A stretch of DNA of 64,000 nucleotides from Pseudomonas brassicacearum (lineage in GTDB: Bacteria; Pseudomonadota; Gammaproteobacteria; Pseudomonadales; Pseudomonadaceae): NCBI RefSeq assembly GCF_009601685.2, contig NZ_CP045701.2, forward strand, positions 1,736,001-1,800,000. The letters are read 5' to 3'. Under the pieces are notes generated by a model. The model did no database searches. It was not told the DNA's origin and saw nothing but the letters and a program-made list of their open reading frames with translations. Positions 43,612 to 53,932 of the stretch are shown piece by piece; the first letter of the stretch is position 1, and each line of letters opens with the position of its first letter. A program made the position numbers and the translations under genes.

Positions 43612-45087
43612 ATGTGGCGTGAAACCAAAATTCTCCTGATTGATGACGATAGCGTCCGCCGCCGCGACCTGGCGGTGATCCTGAATTTTCTTGGCGAAGA
43701 AAATTTACCCTGCGGAAGCCATGACTGGCAGCAGGCTGTCGGCTCATTGTCGTCCAGTCGTGAAGTCATTTGTGTCCTTATCGGGACCGTAAATGCTCCC
43801 GCATCGCTTTTGGGCTTGCTAAAGACACTCTCAACCTGGGATGAGTTCCTTCCGGTTTTGTTAATGGGCGAAAATTCTTCCCTTGACTTGCCTGAAGACC
43901 AGCGTCGCCGAGTACTTTCCACGCTCGAAATGCCGCCCAGCTACAGCAAGCTGCTTGATTCGCTGCACCGCGCGCAGGTTTATCGCGAGATGTACGACCA
44001 GGCCCGCGAGCGCGGCAGGCATCGTGAACCCAACCTTTTTCGCAGTCTCGTCGGCACCAGCCGGGCGATCCAGCACGTGCGCCAGATGATGCAGCAGGTC
44101 GCCGATACCGACGCCAGCGTGCTGATCCTGGGCGAGTCGGGCACCGGCAAGGAAGTGGTTGCGCGCAACCTGCATTACCATTCCAAGCGCCGCGAAGCGC
44201 CGTTCGTGCCAGTCAACTGTGGCGCGATCCCGGCCGAGTTGCTGGAGAGCGAGCTGTTTGGCCATGAGAAGGGCGCCTTCACCGGTGCGATCACCAGCCG
44301 TGCCGGGCGTTTCGAGTTGGCTAACGGCGGTACGCTGTTTCTCGATGAAATCGGCGACATGCCATTGCCCATGCAGGTCAAGCTGTTGCGGGTCCTGCAG
44401 GAGCGCACCTTCGAACGCGTGGGCAGCAACAAGACCCAGAGCGTCGATGTGCGGATCATTGCCGCCACGCACAAGAACCTCGAGAGCATGATCGAGGTTG
44501 GCAGTTTCCGCGAAGACCTCTACTACCGCCTCAACGTTTTCCCTATCGAAATGGCGCCACTGCGTGAGCGCGTCGAAGATATTCCGTTGTTGATGAACGA
44601 ACTGATCTCGCGCATGGAGCACGAAAAGCGCGGTTCGATCCGCTTCAACTCGGCGGCGATCATGTCCCTGTGCCGCCACGGCTGGCCGGGCAACGTCCGT
44701 GAGCTGGCCAACCTGGTGGAACGCATGGCGATCATGCACCCATACGGGGTGATCGGCGTGAATGAATTGCCGAAGAAATTCCGCTACGTCGACGACGAAG
44801 ACGAGCAGATGGTCGACAGCCTGCGCAGCGATCTGGAAGAGCGGGTGGCGATCAACGGCCATACGCCGGACTTCACCGCCAATGCCTTGTTGCCGCCTGA
44901 GGGCCTGGATCTCAAGGATTACCTGGGAGGCCTGGAACAAGGGCTGATCCAGCAGGCGCTGGACGATGCCAACGGCATCGTGGCCCGCGCGGCAGAACGC
45001 CTGCGCATCCGTCGCACCACCCTCGTGGAGAAGATGCGCAAGTACGGCATGAGCCGTCGCGAAGGAGATGAACAGGCGGATGATTGA
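43612..45087 (+). CDS. fleQ: Master flagellar regulator FleQ (sigma-54 activator, c-di-GMP-responsive)
   Basis: Protein of 491 residues. The N-terminal REC-like domain (1-125) has [14 protein letters not shown] but lacks a clear phospho-acceptor Asp, as in FleQ. AAA+ domain: Walker A GESGTGKE (174-181), sigma-54 loop GAFTGA (221-226), Walker [12 protein letters not shown] (240-250). C-terminal Fis-type helix-turn-helix [19 protein letters not shown]. It activates class II flagellar genes with RpoN; in P. aeruginosa c-di-GMP antagonises it. The 169-bp upstream gap holds no clear sigma-54 site, consistent with a sigma-70 promoter at the top of the cascade. Confidence 0.96.
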   Translation: MWRETKILLIDDDSVRRRDLAVILNFLGEENLPCGSHDWQQAVGSLSSSREVICVLIGTVNAPASLLGLLKTLSTWDEFLPVLLMGENSSLDLPEDQRRRVLSTLEMPPSYSKLLDSLHRAQVYREMYDQARERGRHREPNLFRSLVGTSRAIQHVRQMMQQVADTDASVLILGESGTGKEVVARNLHYHSKRREAPFVPVNCGAIPAELLESELFGHEKGAFTGAITSRAGRFELANGGTLFLDEIGDMPLPMQVKLLRVLQERTFERVGSNKTQSVDVRIIAATHKNLESMIEVGSFREDLYYRLNVFPIEMAPLRERVEDIPLLMNELISRMEHEKRGSIRFNSAAIMSLCRHGWPGNVRELANLVERMAIMHPYGVIGVNELPKKFRYVDDEDEQMVDSLRSDLEERVAINGHTPDFTANALLPPEGLDLKDYLGGLEQGLIQQALDDANGIVARAAERLRIRRTTLVEKMRKYGMSRREGDEQADD

Positions 45088-45099
45088 CGCCTGTTTTCC

Positions 45100-45128
45100 A
45101 ACCGCCTGATTTTCAGGCGGTTTTTTTT
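45100..45128 (+). terminator. Intrinsic terminator of fleQ
   Basis: AACCGCCTGA pairs with TCAGGCGGTT around a short T-rich loop, followed by eight Ts. It abuts the fleSR sigma-54 promoter. Confidence 0.93.
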
Positions 45129-45144
45129 CGGCACGGGTATTGCT
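45128..45144 (+). promoter_or_regulatory. Sigma-54 promoter of fleSR
   Basis: TCGGCACGGGTATTGCT has GG at 45130-45131 and GC at 45142-45143, exactly 10 nt apart, with near-consensus GGCACG and TTGC boxes. It starts on the last T of the fleQ terminator and is 54 bp upstream of fleS. fleSR is a FleQ/RpoN target in P. aeruginosa. Confidence 0.88.
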
Positions 45145-45197
45145 ATAGCCCTCGCAACGTTCCGTTTAACTGACGGTCAGCCAAGCGAGAGAGCACG

Positions 45198-46406
45198 ATG
45201 ACCCAAGCCGCCCAGATGTCTCCTGTCCCTGAATCGGGACACATGCCGTCCGCCGAACAGGCAAGTCGGCTTGGACTTGAGCAGGCATTTTCGCTGTTCA
45301 ACCAGATGTCCAGTCAACTGACTGATTCCTACAGCCTGCTCGAAGCCCGAGTCACCGAGCTCAAGGGTGAGCTGGCCGTGGTCAGCGCCCAGCGCATGCA
45401 GGAACTGGCGGAAAAGGAACGCCTGGCTAATCGTCTGCAAAACCTCCTCGACCTGTTGCCCGGTGGCGTTATCGTCATCGACGCCCACGGCCGTGTGCGC
45501 GAAGCCAACCCGGCGGCTTGCGAGTTGCTCGGCCTGCCGTTGGAAGGTGAGCTGTGGCGGCATGTCATCGCCCGCTGCTTTGCGCCCCGGGAAGACGACG
45601 GTCATGAAGTGTCCCTCAAGGACGGTCGTCGCCTGTCCATCTCGACGCGCTCGCTGGATGCCGAGCCGGGGCAGTTGGTGCTGCTCAATGACTTGACTGA
45701 AACCCGTCACCTGCAAGACCAGTTGGCTCGCCATGAGCGCCTGTCTTCGCTGGGGCGGATGGTGGCGTCGTTGGCTCATCAGATTCGTACGCCGCTTTCT
45801 GCCGCGCTGCTCTATGCCAGTCATCTGACTGAGCAGCAATTGCCGATGCAAACCCAGCAACGGTTCGCCGGACGCTTGAAAGAACGCCTGCACGAACTGG
45901 AGCACCAGGTGCGCGACATGCTGGTATTCGCTCGCGGCGAGCTGCCGTTGACCGACCGCGTGACTCCCAAGGCCTTGCTGCAGTCACTGCAGGCCGCGGC
46001 GTTGACCCATGTGCAGGAACTGCCGATCCGCTGGCAGTGCGATAGCCACGTCGGTGAGGTGTTGTGCAACCGCGACACTTTGGTGGGCGCGGTGTTGAAC
46101 CTCATCGAAAACGCGATCCAGGCCAGTGGCGGTGACGTCCGGCTGAAAGTGCACTTATATACACGCGACCACACCTTGCGCTTGTGTGTCAGCGACAGCG
46201 GCAGCGGTATCGAGCCGGCCGTTCTGGTGCGCCTGGGCGAGCCATTCTTCACCACCAAGACCACTGGCACCGGCCTGGGCCTGACCGTGGTCAAGGCTGT
46301 GGCGCGTGCCCATCAGGGAGAATTGCAACTGCGCTCGCGGTTGGGCCGTGGCACCTGTGCGACGGTGTGCTTGCCGCTGTTTTCCAATGCGCCAGGGGTG
46401 GAGTGA
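45198..46406 (+). CDS. fleS: Sensor histidine kinase FleS
   Basis: Protein of 402 residues without membrane segments, so a cytoplasmic kinase. Coiled coil (about 45-80), PAS domain (about 80-175, LLDLLPGGVIVIDAHGRVREANPAA), HisKA with phospho-acceptor H194 in ASLAHQIRTPLSAAL, and HATPase boxes LIENAIQAS, VSDSGSGIEP and GTGLGLTVVKAVARAH. It phosphorylates FleR to turn on class III (hook and late basal body) genes. The fleR gene starts 6 bp later. Confidence 0.95.
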   Translation: MTQAAQMSPVPESGHMPSAEQASRLGLEQAFSLFNQMSSQLTDSYSLLEARVTELKGELAVVSAQRMQELAEKERLANRLQNLLDLLPGGVIVIDAHGRVREANPAACELLGLPLEGELWRHVIARCFAPREDDGHEVSLKDGRRLSISTRSLDAEPGQLVLLNDLTETRHLQDQLARHERLSSLGRMVASLAHQIRTPLSAALLYASHLTEQQLPMQTQQRFAGRLKERLHELEHQVRDMLVFARGELPLTDRVTPKALLQSLQAAALTHVQELPIRWQCDSHVGEVLCNRDTLVGAVLNLIENAIQASGGDVRLKVHLYTRDHTLRLCVSDSGSGIEPAVLVRLGEPFFTTKTTGTGLGLTVVKAVARAHQGELQLRSRLGRGTCATVCLPLFSNAPGVE

Positions 46407-46411
46407 AAGCC

Positions 46412-47806
46412 ATGGCGATCAAGGTGTTGCTGGTTGAAGATGACCGGGCCTTGCGCGAGGCGCTGGCCGATACGCTGGTGCTCGCCGGGCACGACTACGC
46501 CGCCGTCGGTTCGGCGGAAGAAGCGCTGCTGGCAGTGGGCCGCGAAGCATTCAGCCTGGTGGTCAGTGACGTCAATATGCCGGGCATGGATGGCCATCAA
46601 TTGCTCGGCCTGCTGCGCGCCCGTCAGCCGCAACTGCCGGTTTTGCTGATGACCGCTCACGGCGCCGTCGAGCGCGCGGTGGATGCCATGCGCCAGGGTG
46701 CGGCGGATTACCTGGTCAAACCGTTCGAGCCAAAAGCACTGCTGGACCTGGTCGCGCGCCATGCCTTGGGCAGTCTCGCGGTCGAGGGCGAAGGGCCGGT
46801 GGCCATCGAGCCGGCCAGTGCACAACTGCTGGAATTGGCCGCGCGGGTAGCACGCAGCGATTCAACCGTGTTGATTTCCGGCGAGTCCGGTACGGGCAAG
46901 GAAGTGCTGGCGCGCTACATCCATCAACAGTCCCGGCGCGCCAGCGAACCGTTCATCGCCATCAATTGCGCGGCGATTCCCGACAACATGCTCGAGGCGA
47001 CACTGTTCGGTCATGAAAAGGGCTCGTTCACCGGGGCCATCGCCGCCCAGGCCGGTAAGTTCGAACAGGCCGACGGCGGTACGATCCTGCTGGATGAAAT
47101 TTCAGAAATGCCGATGGGCTTGCAGGCCAAATTGCTGCGGGTATTGCAGGAGCGGGAAGTGGAGCGAGTCGGTGCGCGCAAGCCCATCAGCCTGGATATC
47201 CGCGTGGTGGCAACCACCAACCGTGATCTGGCTGGCGAAGTGGCGGCGGGGCGGTTTCGTGAGGACCTCTATTACCGCCTGTCGGTCTTCCCGCTGGCCT
47301 GGCGTCCGTTGCGCGAGCGCACCGCCGATATCCTGCCGCTGGCTGAGCGTCTGCTGAACAAACACGTCAATAAAATGAAGCATGCTGCCGCCCGGCTTTC
47401 AGCCGATGCCCGGGCCTGCCTGATCGCCTACCCGTGGCCGGGCAATGTCCGGGAGCTCGATAACGCCATCCAGCGGGCCTTGATCCTGCAGCAGGGCGGC
47501 TTGATCCAGCCGGAGGATTTCTGCCTGGCGGGCCCGGTGGCGTGCGCGCCATTGCCTGCACTGTCGCCGGTACCAGCTGCGGCCTTTGCCCCTCCGGTGG
47601 AAGTGGAGGGCGAGTCGGCCGGTGCCTTGGGCGACGACCTGCGTCGTCGCGAGTTCCAGATGATCATCGACACCCTGCGCGCCGAACGCGGTCGCCGCAA
47701 GGAGGCGGCCGAACGCCTGGGGATCAGCCCGCGCACCCTGCGCTACAAGCTGGCGCAAATGCGCGACGCTGGCATGGACGTCGAGGCTTATCTGTTCGCC
47801 AGTTGA
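46412..47806 (+). CDS. fleR: Sigma-54 response regulator FleR
   Basis: Protein of 464 residues. REC domain with LVEDD and phospho-acceptor D53 (VVSDVNMPGMDG), and LLMTAHGAVERAVDAM; AAA+ domain with [20 protein letters not shown] and GGTILLDEISEM. The sigma-54 loop reads GSFTGA (about 204-209), a tolerated variant of GAFTGA. C-terminal helix-turn-helix EAAERLGISPRTLRYKLAQMRDAGMDVEAYLFAS. The ATG at 46412 follows GGTGGAG; the longer open frame inside fleS is rejected. Partner of FleS. Confidence 0.95.
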   Translation: MAIKVLLVEDDRALREALADTLVLAGHDYAAVGSAEEALLAVGREAFSLVVSDVNMPGMDGHQLLGLLRARQPQLPVLLMTAHGAVERAVDAMRQGAADYLVKPFEPKALLDLVARHALGSLAVEGEGPVAIEPASAQLLELAARVARSDSTVLISGESGTGKEVLARYIHQQSRRASEPFIAINCAAIPDNMLEATLFGHEKGSFTGAIAAQAGKFEQADGGTILLDEISEMPMGLQAKLLRVLQEREVERVGARKPISLDIRVVATTNRDLAGEVAAGRFREDLYYRLSVFPLAWRPLRERTADILPLAERLLNKHVNKMKHAAARLSADARACLIAYPWPGNVRELDNAIQRALILQQGGLIQPEDFCLAGPVACAPLPALSPVPAAAFAPPVEVEGESAGALGDDLRRREFQMIIDTLRAERGRRKEAAERLGISPRTLRYKLAQMRDAGMDVEAYLFAS

Positions 47807-47829
47807 ATGATGTGCACCGAATATCCCTT

Positions 47830-47916
47830 GTGGGAGCGGGCTTGCTCGCGAAAGCGATTTGCCAGTCACCGTTGCATTGACTGAACCACCGCTTTCGCGA
47901 GCAAGCCCGCTCCCAC
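47830..47916. repeat. REP doublet (gtgggagcgggcttgctcgcga class)
   Basis: Two inverted REP units, gtgggagcgggcttgctcgcga at 47830 and its complement ending in cccgctcccac at 47916, with an inner gaaagcg/cgctttc pairing. It lies between fleR and the fliE promoter. The arms match those of the doublet at 57810 while the central spacer differs, the pattern expected of REPIN-type elements. Confidence 0.93.
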
Positions 47917-47943
47917 ATGTATTTGTTTTTTGCGGCCATGGAG

Positions 47944-47960
47944 CTGGCACCCTTGTTGCT
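47944..47960 (+). promoter_or_regulatory. Sigma-54 promoter of fliE operon
   Basis: CTGGCACCCTTGTTGCT: GG at 47946-47947 and GC at 47958-47959 with 10 nt between, perfect TGGCAC and TTGCT boxes. It is 62 bp upstream of fliE, a FleQ/RpoN class II operon in P. aeruginosa. Confidence 0.93.
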
Positions 47961-48021
47961 AATACCTGAATACCCGCTGAGTAAGTGTCAAAAAAATGCG
48001 GGCCGCCAGAGAGAGTAGACC

Positions 48022-48348
48022 ATGAGCCAAGGTATTGAATTTAATCGGTTGATGTTGGACATGCGGGCCATGCAAATGGACGCCATGGCCCAGCCTAAAT
48101 CGGTCGCGGTCCCCCAGGTGGGTGGCAGCAGCTTTTCCGACATGCTCGGTCAGGCCGTCAATAAAGTGAACGATACCCAGCAGGCGTCGAACCAGTTGGC
48201 CAGTGCTTTCGAGATTGGCAAAAGTGGCGTCGACCTGACGGACGTAATGATCTCCTCGCAGAAAGCCAGTGTCTCGTTTCAGGCGTTGACCCAGGTTCGC
48301 AACAAACTGGTTCAAGCCTACCAAGACATCATGCAGATGCCGGTTTAA
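48022..48348 (+). CDS. fliE: MS ring-rod junction protein FliE
   Basis: Protein of 108 residues, the usual length. Conserved C-terminal half: [72 protein letters not shown]. It links the MS ring to the rod. First gene of fliEFGHIJ. Confidence 0.96.
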   Translation: MSQGIEFNRLMLDMRAMQMDAMAQPKSVAVPQVGGSSFSDMLGQAVNKVNDTQQASNQLASAFEIGKSGVDLTDVMISSQKASVSFQALTQVRNKLVQAYQDIMQMPV

Positions 48349-48364
48349 AGGAAATTATTGAGTC

Positions 48365-50149
48365 ATGGCAGAAGCAGCCGTTGATAACGTTCCGGCCAAG
48401 GCCACTCCGGTAGACGGCAAACCGCCGCTGTTCGGTCTGTCCTTCCTGGAAAATCTCTCCGAGATGACCATGCTGCGTCAGGTGGGCCTGTTGGTCGGCC
48501 TGGCTGCCAGCGTGGCGATTGGTTTTGCCGTGGTGCTGTGGTCCCAGCAGCCGGACTACCGGCCGCTGTATGGCAGTCTGGCGGGTATGGACGCCAAGCA
48601 AGTCATGGAAACGCTGGCTTCCGCCGACATTCCTTATACCGTCGAACCCAATTCCGGCGCCTTGCTGGTCAAGGCCGATGACGTTGCCCGTGCGCGCCTC
48701 AAGCTCGCCGCAGCTGGCGTGACACCTACCGATGGCAACATCGGTTTCGAGATCCTCGACAAGGACCAGGGCCTGGGTACCAGCCAGTTCATGGAAGCGA
48801 CCCGTTATCGTCGCGGCCTGGAAGGTGAGCTGGCGCGAACCATTTCCAGCCTGAACAACGTCAAGGGCGCCCGCGTGCACCTGGCGATTCCGAAAAGCTC
48901 GGTGTTTGTGCGCGATGAGCGCAAGCCCAGCGCTTCGGTATTGGTCGAGCTGTATTCGGGCCGCTCCCTGGAGCCAGGCCAGGTCGTTGCCATCGTCAAT
49001 CTGGTGGCGACCAGCGTACCTGAGCTGAGCAAATCGCAGATCACAGTGGTCGACCAGAAAGGCAACCTGTTGTCCGATCAGGCGGAAAACTCCGCGCTGA
49101 CCATGGCCGGCAAGCAATTCGATTACAGCCGTCGCATGGAAAGCATGCTGACCCAGCGGGTGCACAACATCCTGCAACCGATCCTGGGTAACGATCGCTA
49201 CAAGGCCGAAGTGTCGGCCGATGTCGACTTCAGTGCCGTCGAGTCCACTTCCGAGCAGTTCAACCCCGACCAGCCGGCACTGCGTAGCGAGCAGTCGGTC
49301 AATGAACAACGTACCGCCAGCAATGGCCCGCAAGGCGTACCGGGTGCCCTGAGCAACCAGCCGCCGTCGCCAGCCAGCGCACCGCAGACCACCGGTGGCG
49401 CCACGGCGGCCGCCGGCATGGTGCAGCCAGGCCAGCCGCTGATCGATGCCAATGGCCAGCAGATCATGGACCCGGCCACCGGCCAGCCGATGCTGGCGCC
49501 GTACCCGGCCGACAAGCGTCAGCAGTCGACCAAGAACTTCGAGCTTGATCGTTCCATCAGCCACACCAAGCAACAACAGGGTCGTTTGAATCGCCTGTCG
49601 GTCGCCGTGGTGGTGGACGATCAGGTCAAGATCAACCCGGCCAACGGCGAAACCAGTCGTGCACCATGGAGCGCCGACGAATTGGCGCGCTTTACTCGCC
49701 TGGTGCAGGACGCCGTCGGTTTCGACGCCAGCCGCGGCGACAGCGTCAGCGTGATCAACGTGCCGTTCTCCCAAGAGCGCGGTGAAGTGGTCGCCGATAT
49801 TCCGTTTTATTCGCAACCCTGGTTCTGGGATGTGGTCAAGCAAGTACTGGGTGTGCTGTTTATCCTGGTGCTGGTGTTTGGCGTGCTGCGCCCGGTGCTC
49901 AACAACATCACCGGTGGCGGCAAGAGCAAGCAATTGGCAGGCTTGGGTGATGTCGAGCTGGGAGGCATGGGCGGCCTGGATGGCGAATTGGCCAACGATC
50001 GCGTCAGCCTCGGCGGGCCGCAGAGTATTCTGCTGCCAAGCCCGAGCGAAGGCTATGACGCTCAGTTGAACGCCATCAAGAGTCTGGTGGCAGAAGATCC
50101 GGGTCGTGTGGCCCAGGTCGTGAAAGAGTGGATTAACGCAGATGAGTGA
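48365..50149 (+). CDS. fliF: MS-ring protein FliF
   Basis: Protein of 594 residues with two membrane segments: one near the N-terminus (about 40-60, VGLLVGLAASVAIGFAVVLW) and one near 480-500 (VLGVLFILVLVFGVLRPVL). The ring-building motif region DYRPLYGSLAGMDAKQVMETL follows the first. An acidic/Pro-rich loop (about 310-390) is variable. The C-terminal ~25 residues (IKSLVAEDPGRVAQVVKEWI) bind FliG. It forms the base on which the motor is built. Its end overlaps fliG by 8 bp. Confidence 0.96.
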   Translation: MAEAAVDNVPAKATPVDGKPPLFGLSFLENLSEMTMLRQVGLLVGLAASVAIGFAVVLWSQQPDYRPLYGSLAGMDAKQVMETLASADIPYTVEPNSGALLVKADDVARARLKLAAAGVTPTDGNIGFEILDKDQGLGTSQFMEATRYRRGLEGELARTISSLNNVKGARVHLAIPKSSVFVRDERKPSASVLVELYSGRSLEPGQVVAIVNLVATSVPELSKSQITVVDQKGNLLSDQAENSALTMAGKQFDYSRRMESMLTQRVHNILQPILGNDRYKAEVSADVDFSAVESTSEQFNPDQPALRSEQSVNEQRTASNGPQGVPGALSNQPPSPASAPQTTGGATAAAGMVQPGQPLIDANGQQIMDPATGQPMLAPYPADKRQQSTKNFELDRSISHTKQQQGRLNRLSVAVVVDDQVKINPANGETSRAPWSADELARFTRLVQDAVGFDASRGDSVSVINVPFSQERGEVVADIPFYSQPWFWDVVKQVLGVLFILVLVFGVLRPVLNNITGGGKSKQLAGLGDVELGGMGGLDGELANDRVSLGGPQSILLPSPSEGYDAQLNAIKSLVAEDPGRVAQVVKEWINADE

Positions 50150-51161
50150 TAATCGAGCCGCTGTTGCCAAATTGTCCCGGGTCGACAAAGCTGCGATCCT
50201 GCTGCTGTCCCTGGGTTCGACCGACGCTGCCCAAGTGCTGCGCCACATGGGGCCCAAGGAGGTCCAGCGTGTGGGCGTGGCCATGGCACAAATGGGCAAC
50301 GTGCACCGTGAGCAGGTCGAGCAGGTGATGAGTGAGTTCGTCGACATCGTCGGCGATCAGACCAGCCTGGGCGTCGGCTCCGACGACTACGTGCGCAAGA
50401 TGCTCACCCAGGCACTGGGTGAGGACAAGGCCAACGGCCTCATCGACCGGATCCTGCTGGGCGGCAACACCAGCGGCCTGGACAGCCTCAAGTGGATGGA
50501 ACCGCGGGCCGTTGCCGACGTGATTCGCTACGAGCACCCGCAGATCCAGGCGATCGTGGTGGCTTACCTCGACCCGGACCAGGCCGGTGAAGTGTTGGGC
50601 AACTTCGACCACAAGGTGCGCCTGGACATCATCCTGCGGGTGTCTTCGCTCAACACCGTGCAGCCGGCGGCCCTGAAAGAATTGAACCAGATTCTCGAGA
50701 AGCAGTTCTCGGGCAACTCCAATGCCTCGCGCACCACCTTGGGTGGCATCAAGCGCGCGGCGGACATCATGAACTTCCTCGACAGCTCGATCGAAGGTCA
50801 GTTGATGGACTCGATCCGCGAGTTCGACGAAGACCTGTCCGGTCAGATCGAAGACCTTATGTTCGTGTTCAACAACCTGTCCGATGTCGACGATCGTGGC
50901 ATCCAGGCGCTGTTGCGCGAAGTGTCGTCCGACGTGCTGGTACTGGCCCTCAAGGGGTCGGACGAAGGCGTCAAGGAAAAGATCTTCAAGAACATGTCCA
51001 AGCGGGCGGCCGAACTGTTGCGCGACGATCTCGAGGCCAAGGGCCCGGTACGCGTCAGCGACGTGGAAACTGCACAGAAGGAAATCCTCACCATCGCCCG
51101 CCGCATGGCCGAAGCCGGGGAGATCGTTCTCGGTGGCAAGGGCGGCGAAGAGATGATCTAA
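50142..51161 (+). CDS. fliG: Motor switch protein FliG
   Basis: Protein of 339 residues, the usual length. N-terminal FliF-binding domain (KAAILLLSLGSTDAAQVLRHMGPKEVQRV), middle domain with EHPQ motif (YEHPQIQAIVVAYLDP) and C-terminal torque domain (DIMNFLDSSIEGQLMDSIREFDEDLSGQIEDLMFVF...DDRGIQALLREV), with charged residues that face the stator. Coupled to fliF by overlap. Confidence 0.97.
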   Translation: MSDNRAAVAKLSRVDKAAILLLSLGSTDAAQVLRHMGPKEVQRVGVAMAQMGNVHREQVEQVMSEFVDIVGDQTSLGVGSDDYVRKMLTQALGEDKANGLIDRILLGGNTSGLDSLKWMEPRAVADVIRYEHPQIQAIVVAYLDPDQAGEVLGNFDHKVRLDIILRVSSLNTVQPAALKELNQILEKQFSGNSNASRTTLGGIKRAADIMNFLDSSIEGQLMDSIREFDEDLSGQIEDLMFVFNNLSDVDDRGIQALLREVSSDVLVLALKGSDEGVKEKIFKNMSKRAAELLRDDLEAKGPVRVSDVETAQKEILTIARRMAEAGEIVLGGKGGEEMI

Positions 51162-51168
51162 GGTCGTT

Positions 51169-52026
51169 ATGTCTGCCAAGAGTGATGAAGCACCCAGCGA
51201 CCTGATCCGCGCCCGCGACGTCGGTGGTTTCGACGTCTGGTCGCTGCCCAGCTTCGACCCCCATGTTCCCGAGCCTGAGCCCGAACCGGTGGAAGAGCTC
51301 CCGGAACCGGAGGAAGTGCCGCTGGAAGAAGTCCAGCCGCTGACCCTCGAGGAAGTCGAGAGCATTCGCCAGGAAGCCTATAACGAAGGCTTTGCCGTGG
51401 GTGAAAAGGAAGGTTTCCACAGCACCACGCTCAAGGTCCGTCAGGAAGCCGATGTGGCGCTGACGGCCAAGCTCCGTGCGCTGGAATCGCTGATGCTCAA
51501 CCTGTTCGATCCCATCGCCGAGCAGGACACCCAGATCGAGAAGTCCCTGCTGGGGCTGGTGCAGCACATCGCCCGGCAAGTGATCCAGCGCGAACTGGCC
51601 ATCGATTCGACTCAGATCGAACATGTCATGCGCGAGGCGCTCAAGTTGTTGCCATTGGGCGTGGGTAACGTGCGGCTGTACATCAATCCCCAGGACTTCG
51701 AGCTGGTCAAGGCCCTGCGCGAGCGCCATGAGGAAACCTGGCGCATCGTCGAGGACGCTTCGCTGCTGCCCGGCGGCTGCCGTGTGGAAACCGAGCACAG
51801 CCGCATCGACGCCACCGTTGAAACCCGCATCAGCCAGATCATGGCCAAATTGTTCGACCAGTTGCACGAACAGGCCCTGCACCCGGCCGCTCCCGACCTG
51901 AGCCTGGAGTTACCGGACGAACCCCTGGTGGGTGCTGATGCAGCGCCGGCCGATGCAGGGTTGGATGCTGGGTTGGATGTGCCTGAATTGGATGCTTCTG
52001 CGCTGGACAGTCGCGATGCGCCTTGA
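51169..52026 (+). CDS. fliH: Flagellar export ATPase regulator FliH
   Basis: Protein of 285 residues. The N-terminal part is acidic and Pro/Glu-rich ([21 protein letters not shown]), the middle a GxxxG-like helical stretch ([15 protein letters not shown]), and the C-terminal domain (about 110-240) resembles the V-ATPase E subunit ([32 protein letters not shown]). It binds and restrains FliI and delivers it to the export gate. A C-terminal tail of about 45 acidic residues is extra. Overlaps fliI by 11 bp. Confidence 0.95.
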   Translation: MSAKSDEAPSDLIRARDVGGFDVWSLPSFDPHVPEPEPEPVEELPEPEEVPLEEVQPLTLEEVESIRQEAYNEGFAVGEKEGFHSTTLKVRQEADVALTAKLRALESLMLNLFDPIAEQDTQIEKSLLGLVQHIARQVIQRELAIDSTQIEHVMREALKLLPLGVGNVRLYINPQDFELVKALRERHEETWRIVEDASLLPGGCRVETEHSRIDATVETRISQIMAKLFDQLHEQALHPAAPDLSLELPDEPLVGADAAPADAGLDAGLDVPELDASALDSRDAP

Positions 52027-53374
52027 GCGAACCAGCTTCGGCAAGCGCCTGGGCAGCTACGCCGAGGCCAGCGAGCTGGCCGGCCAACCGATCCTGGAAG
52101 GCCGTCTGTTGCGCATGGTCGGCCTGACCCTCGAAGCCGAAGGCCTGCGTGCCGCCATGGGCAGTCGCTGCATGGTGATCAACGACGACAGCTATCACCC
52201 GGTGCAGGTCGAAGCCGAAGTCATGGGCTTCTCCGGCAGCAAGGTCTTCTTGATGCCAGTGGGCAGCGTTGCAGGCATTGCCCCGGGAGCGCGCGTGGTG
52301 CCCCTGGCTGACACCGGTCGGCTGCCCATGGGCATGGGCATGCTCGGACGCGTTCTGGACGGGGCCGGGCGGGCCCTGGACGGCAAGGGCGGCATGAAGG
52401 CTGAAGACTGGGTGCCGATGGACGGCCCGACGATCAACCCCCTCAAGCGCGACCCCATCAGCGTACCGTTGGACGTGGGTATCCGCTGCATCAACGGTTT
52501 ATTGACGGTCGGACGCGGCCAGCGCCTGGGCCTGTTTGCCGGTACTGGGGTGGGCAAGAGTGTGCTGCTGGGCATGATGACCCGCTTCACCGAAGCCGAC
52601 ATCATCGTGGTGGGGCTGATCGGCGAGCGGGGGCGCGAGGTCAAGGAATTCATCGAGCACATTCTCGGTGAGGAAGGACTTAAGCGTTCGGTCGTGGTGG
52701 CGTCCCCTGCGGACGATGCGCCATTGATGCGCCTGCGGGCAGCGATGTACTGCACGCGCATTGCCGAGTACTTCCGCGACAAGGGCAAGAACGTCCTGTT
52801 GCTGATGGATTCGCTGACCCGTTTCGCCCAGGCCCAGCGGGAAATTGCCCTGGCCATCGGCGAGCCGCCGGCCACCAAGGGTTATCCGCCTTCGGTATTC
52901 GCCAAGTTGCCGAAACTGGTGGAGCGCGCCGGCAACGCGGAAAAGGGCGGTGGTTCGATCACCGCGTTCTATACCGTGCTGTCCGAAGGCGATGACCAAC
53001 AGGACCCCATCGCCGACTCGGCCCGGGGTGTACTCGACGGGCACATCGTGCTGTCCAGGCGCCTGGCCGAGGAAGGGCATTACCCGGCCATCGACATCGA
53101 GGCGTCCATCAGTCGGGTCATGCCGTCGGTGATCAGTGCCGAGCACATGAAGCGGGCCCAGCAGTTCAAGCAGTACTGGTCGCGCTACCAGCAAAGCCGC
53201 GACCTGATCAGCGTCGGCGCCTATGTCCCTGGCGGTGACCGCGAGACCGACACCGCTATCAACCTTTACCCCGCCATGGCCGTCTACCTGCGCCAGAGCC
53301 TGAACGACAACATCGGCATGGGCGCCAGCGAAGCGCACTTGCAGACTATTTTCGCCCCGGTCTCAGGCACGTAA
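52016..53374 (+). CDS. fliI: Flagellum-specific export ATPase FliI
   Basis: Protein of 452 residues, the family norm. Walker [34 protein letters not shown], Walker [18 protein letters not shown], and [34 protein letters not shown]. It energises type III export of flagellar subunits. ATG 52016 ([18 protein letters not shown]) is chosen over upstream in-frame ATGs that lie inside fliH. Confidence 0.97.
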   Translation: MRLERTSFGKRLGSYAEASELAGQPILEGRLLRMVGLTLEAEGLRAAMGSRCMVINDDSYHPVQVEAEVMGFSGSKVFLMPVGSVAGIAPGARVVPLADTGRLPMGMGMLGRVLDGAGRALDGKGGMKAEDWVPMDGPTINPLKRDPISVPLDVGIRCINGLLTVGRGQRLGLFAGTGVGKSVLLGMMTRFTEADIIVVGLIGERGREVKEFIEHILGEEGLKRSVVVASPADDAPLMRLRAAMYCTRIAEYFRDKGKNVLLLMDSLTRFAQAQREIALAIGEPPATKGYPPSVFAKLPKLVERAGNAEKGGGSITAFYTVLSEGDDQQDPIADSARGVLDGHIVLSRRLAEEGHYPAIDIEASISRVMPSVISAEHMKRAQQFKQYWSRYQQSRDLISVGAYVPGGDRETDTAINLYPAMAVYLRQSLNDNIGMGASEAHLQTIFAPVSGT

Positions 53375-53380
53375 CCGGCC

Positions 53381-53830
53381 ATGGCCACGAGTCGTGCGGC
53401 GCGCCTGGCGCCAGTGGTGGACATGGCCGAAAAGGCCGAGAAGACCGCCGTCCAGCGACTGGCGTATTTCCAGGGCCAGGTCAAAGTCGCCGAAAGCAAA
53501 CTGGCCGATCTCGAAAACTTTCGGCTCGAATACCAGGAGCAGTGGATCGCCCGTGGCGCCCACGGGGTTTCCGGACAGTGGTTGTTGGGTTACCAAGGAT
53601 TCCTTGCGCAGTTGGGTACCGCTATCGACCAGCAGCGCCAGAGCCTGGTCTGGCACCAGAACAACCTGGAGAAGGCCCGCCAGAGCTGGCAAGAGGCATT
53701 TGCCCGGGTCGAAGGGCTGCGCAAACTGGTGCAGCGTTATATTGATGAGGCTCGGCAACTGGAAGACAGGCGCGAACAGAAACTGCTCGATGAATTGTCC
53801 CAACGCCTGCCACGTCAGAATCCCTATTGA
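53381..53830 (+). CDS. fliJ: Flagellar export protein FliJ
   Basis: Protein of 149 residues, almost entirely coiled coil (heptads from AEKAEKTAVQRLAYFQGQVKVAESKLADLE to the end) and similar to the stalk-like FliJ that sits in the FliI hexamer. Charged and cysteine-free. Last gene of fliEFGHIJ, 6 bp after fliI. Confidence 0.93.
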   Translation: MATSRAARLAPVVDMAEKAEKTAVQRLAYFQGQVKVAESKLADLENFRLEYQEQWIARGAHGVSGQWLLGYQGFLAQLGTAIDQQRQSLVWHQNNLEKARQSWQEAFARVEGLRKLVQRYIDEARQLEDRREQKLLDELSQRLPRQNPY

Positions 53831-53932
53831 TGTGAAGCCTGGATTCTGTCGGATGAATGAGGCAATACCTTGCTCAGACCTTTACCAGATGCTACACCTT
53901 GTACACGTATGTCCATGACAAGGAAGCCGATC

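Noticed and set aside
48329..50347. 672-codon minus-strand open frame opposite fliF
   Set aside because: Shadow of fliF; low-complexity His/Gln/Arg composition and no family match that I can see.
53860..53878. Sigma-54-like GAGGCAATACCTTGCT before hsbA
   Set aside because: GG and GC are 9 nt apart, not 10; sigma-54 promoters tolerate little change in this spacing.
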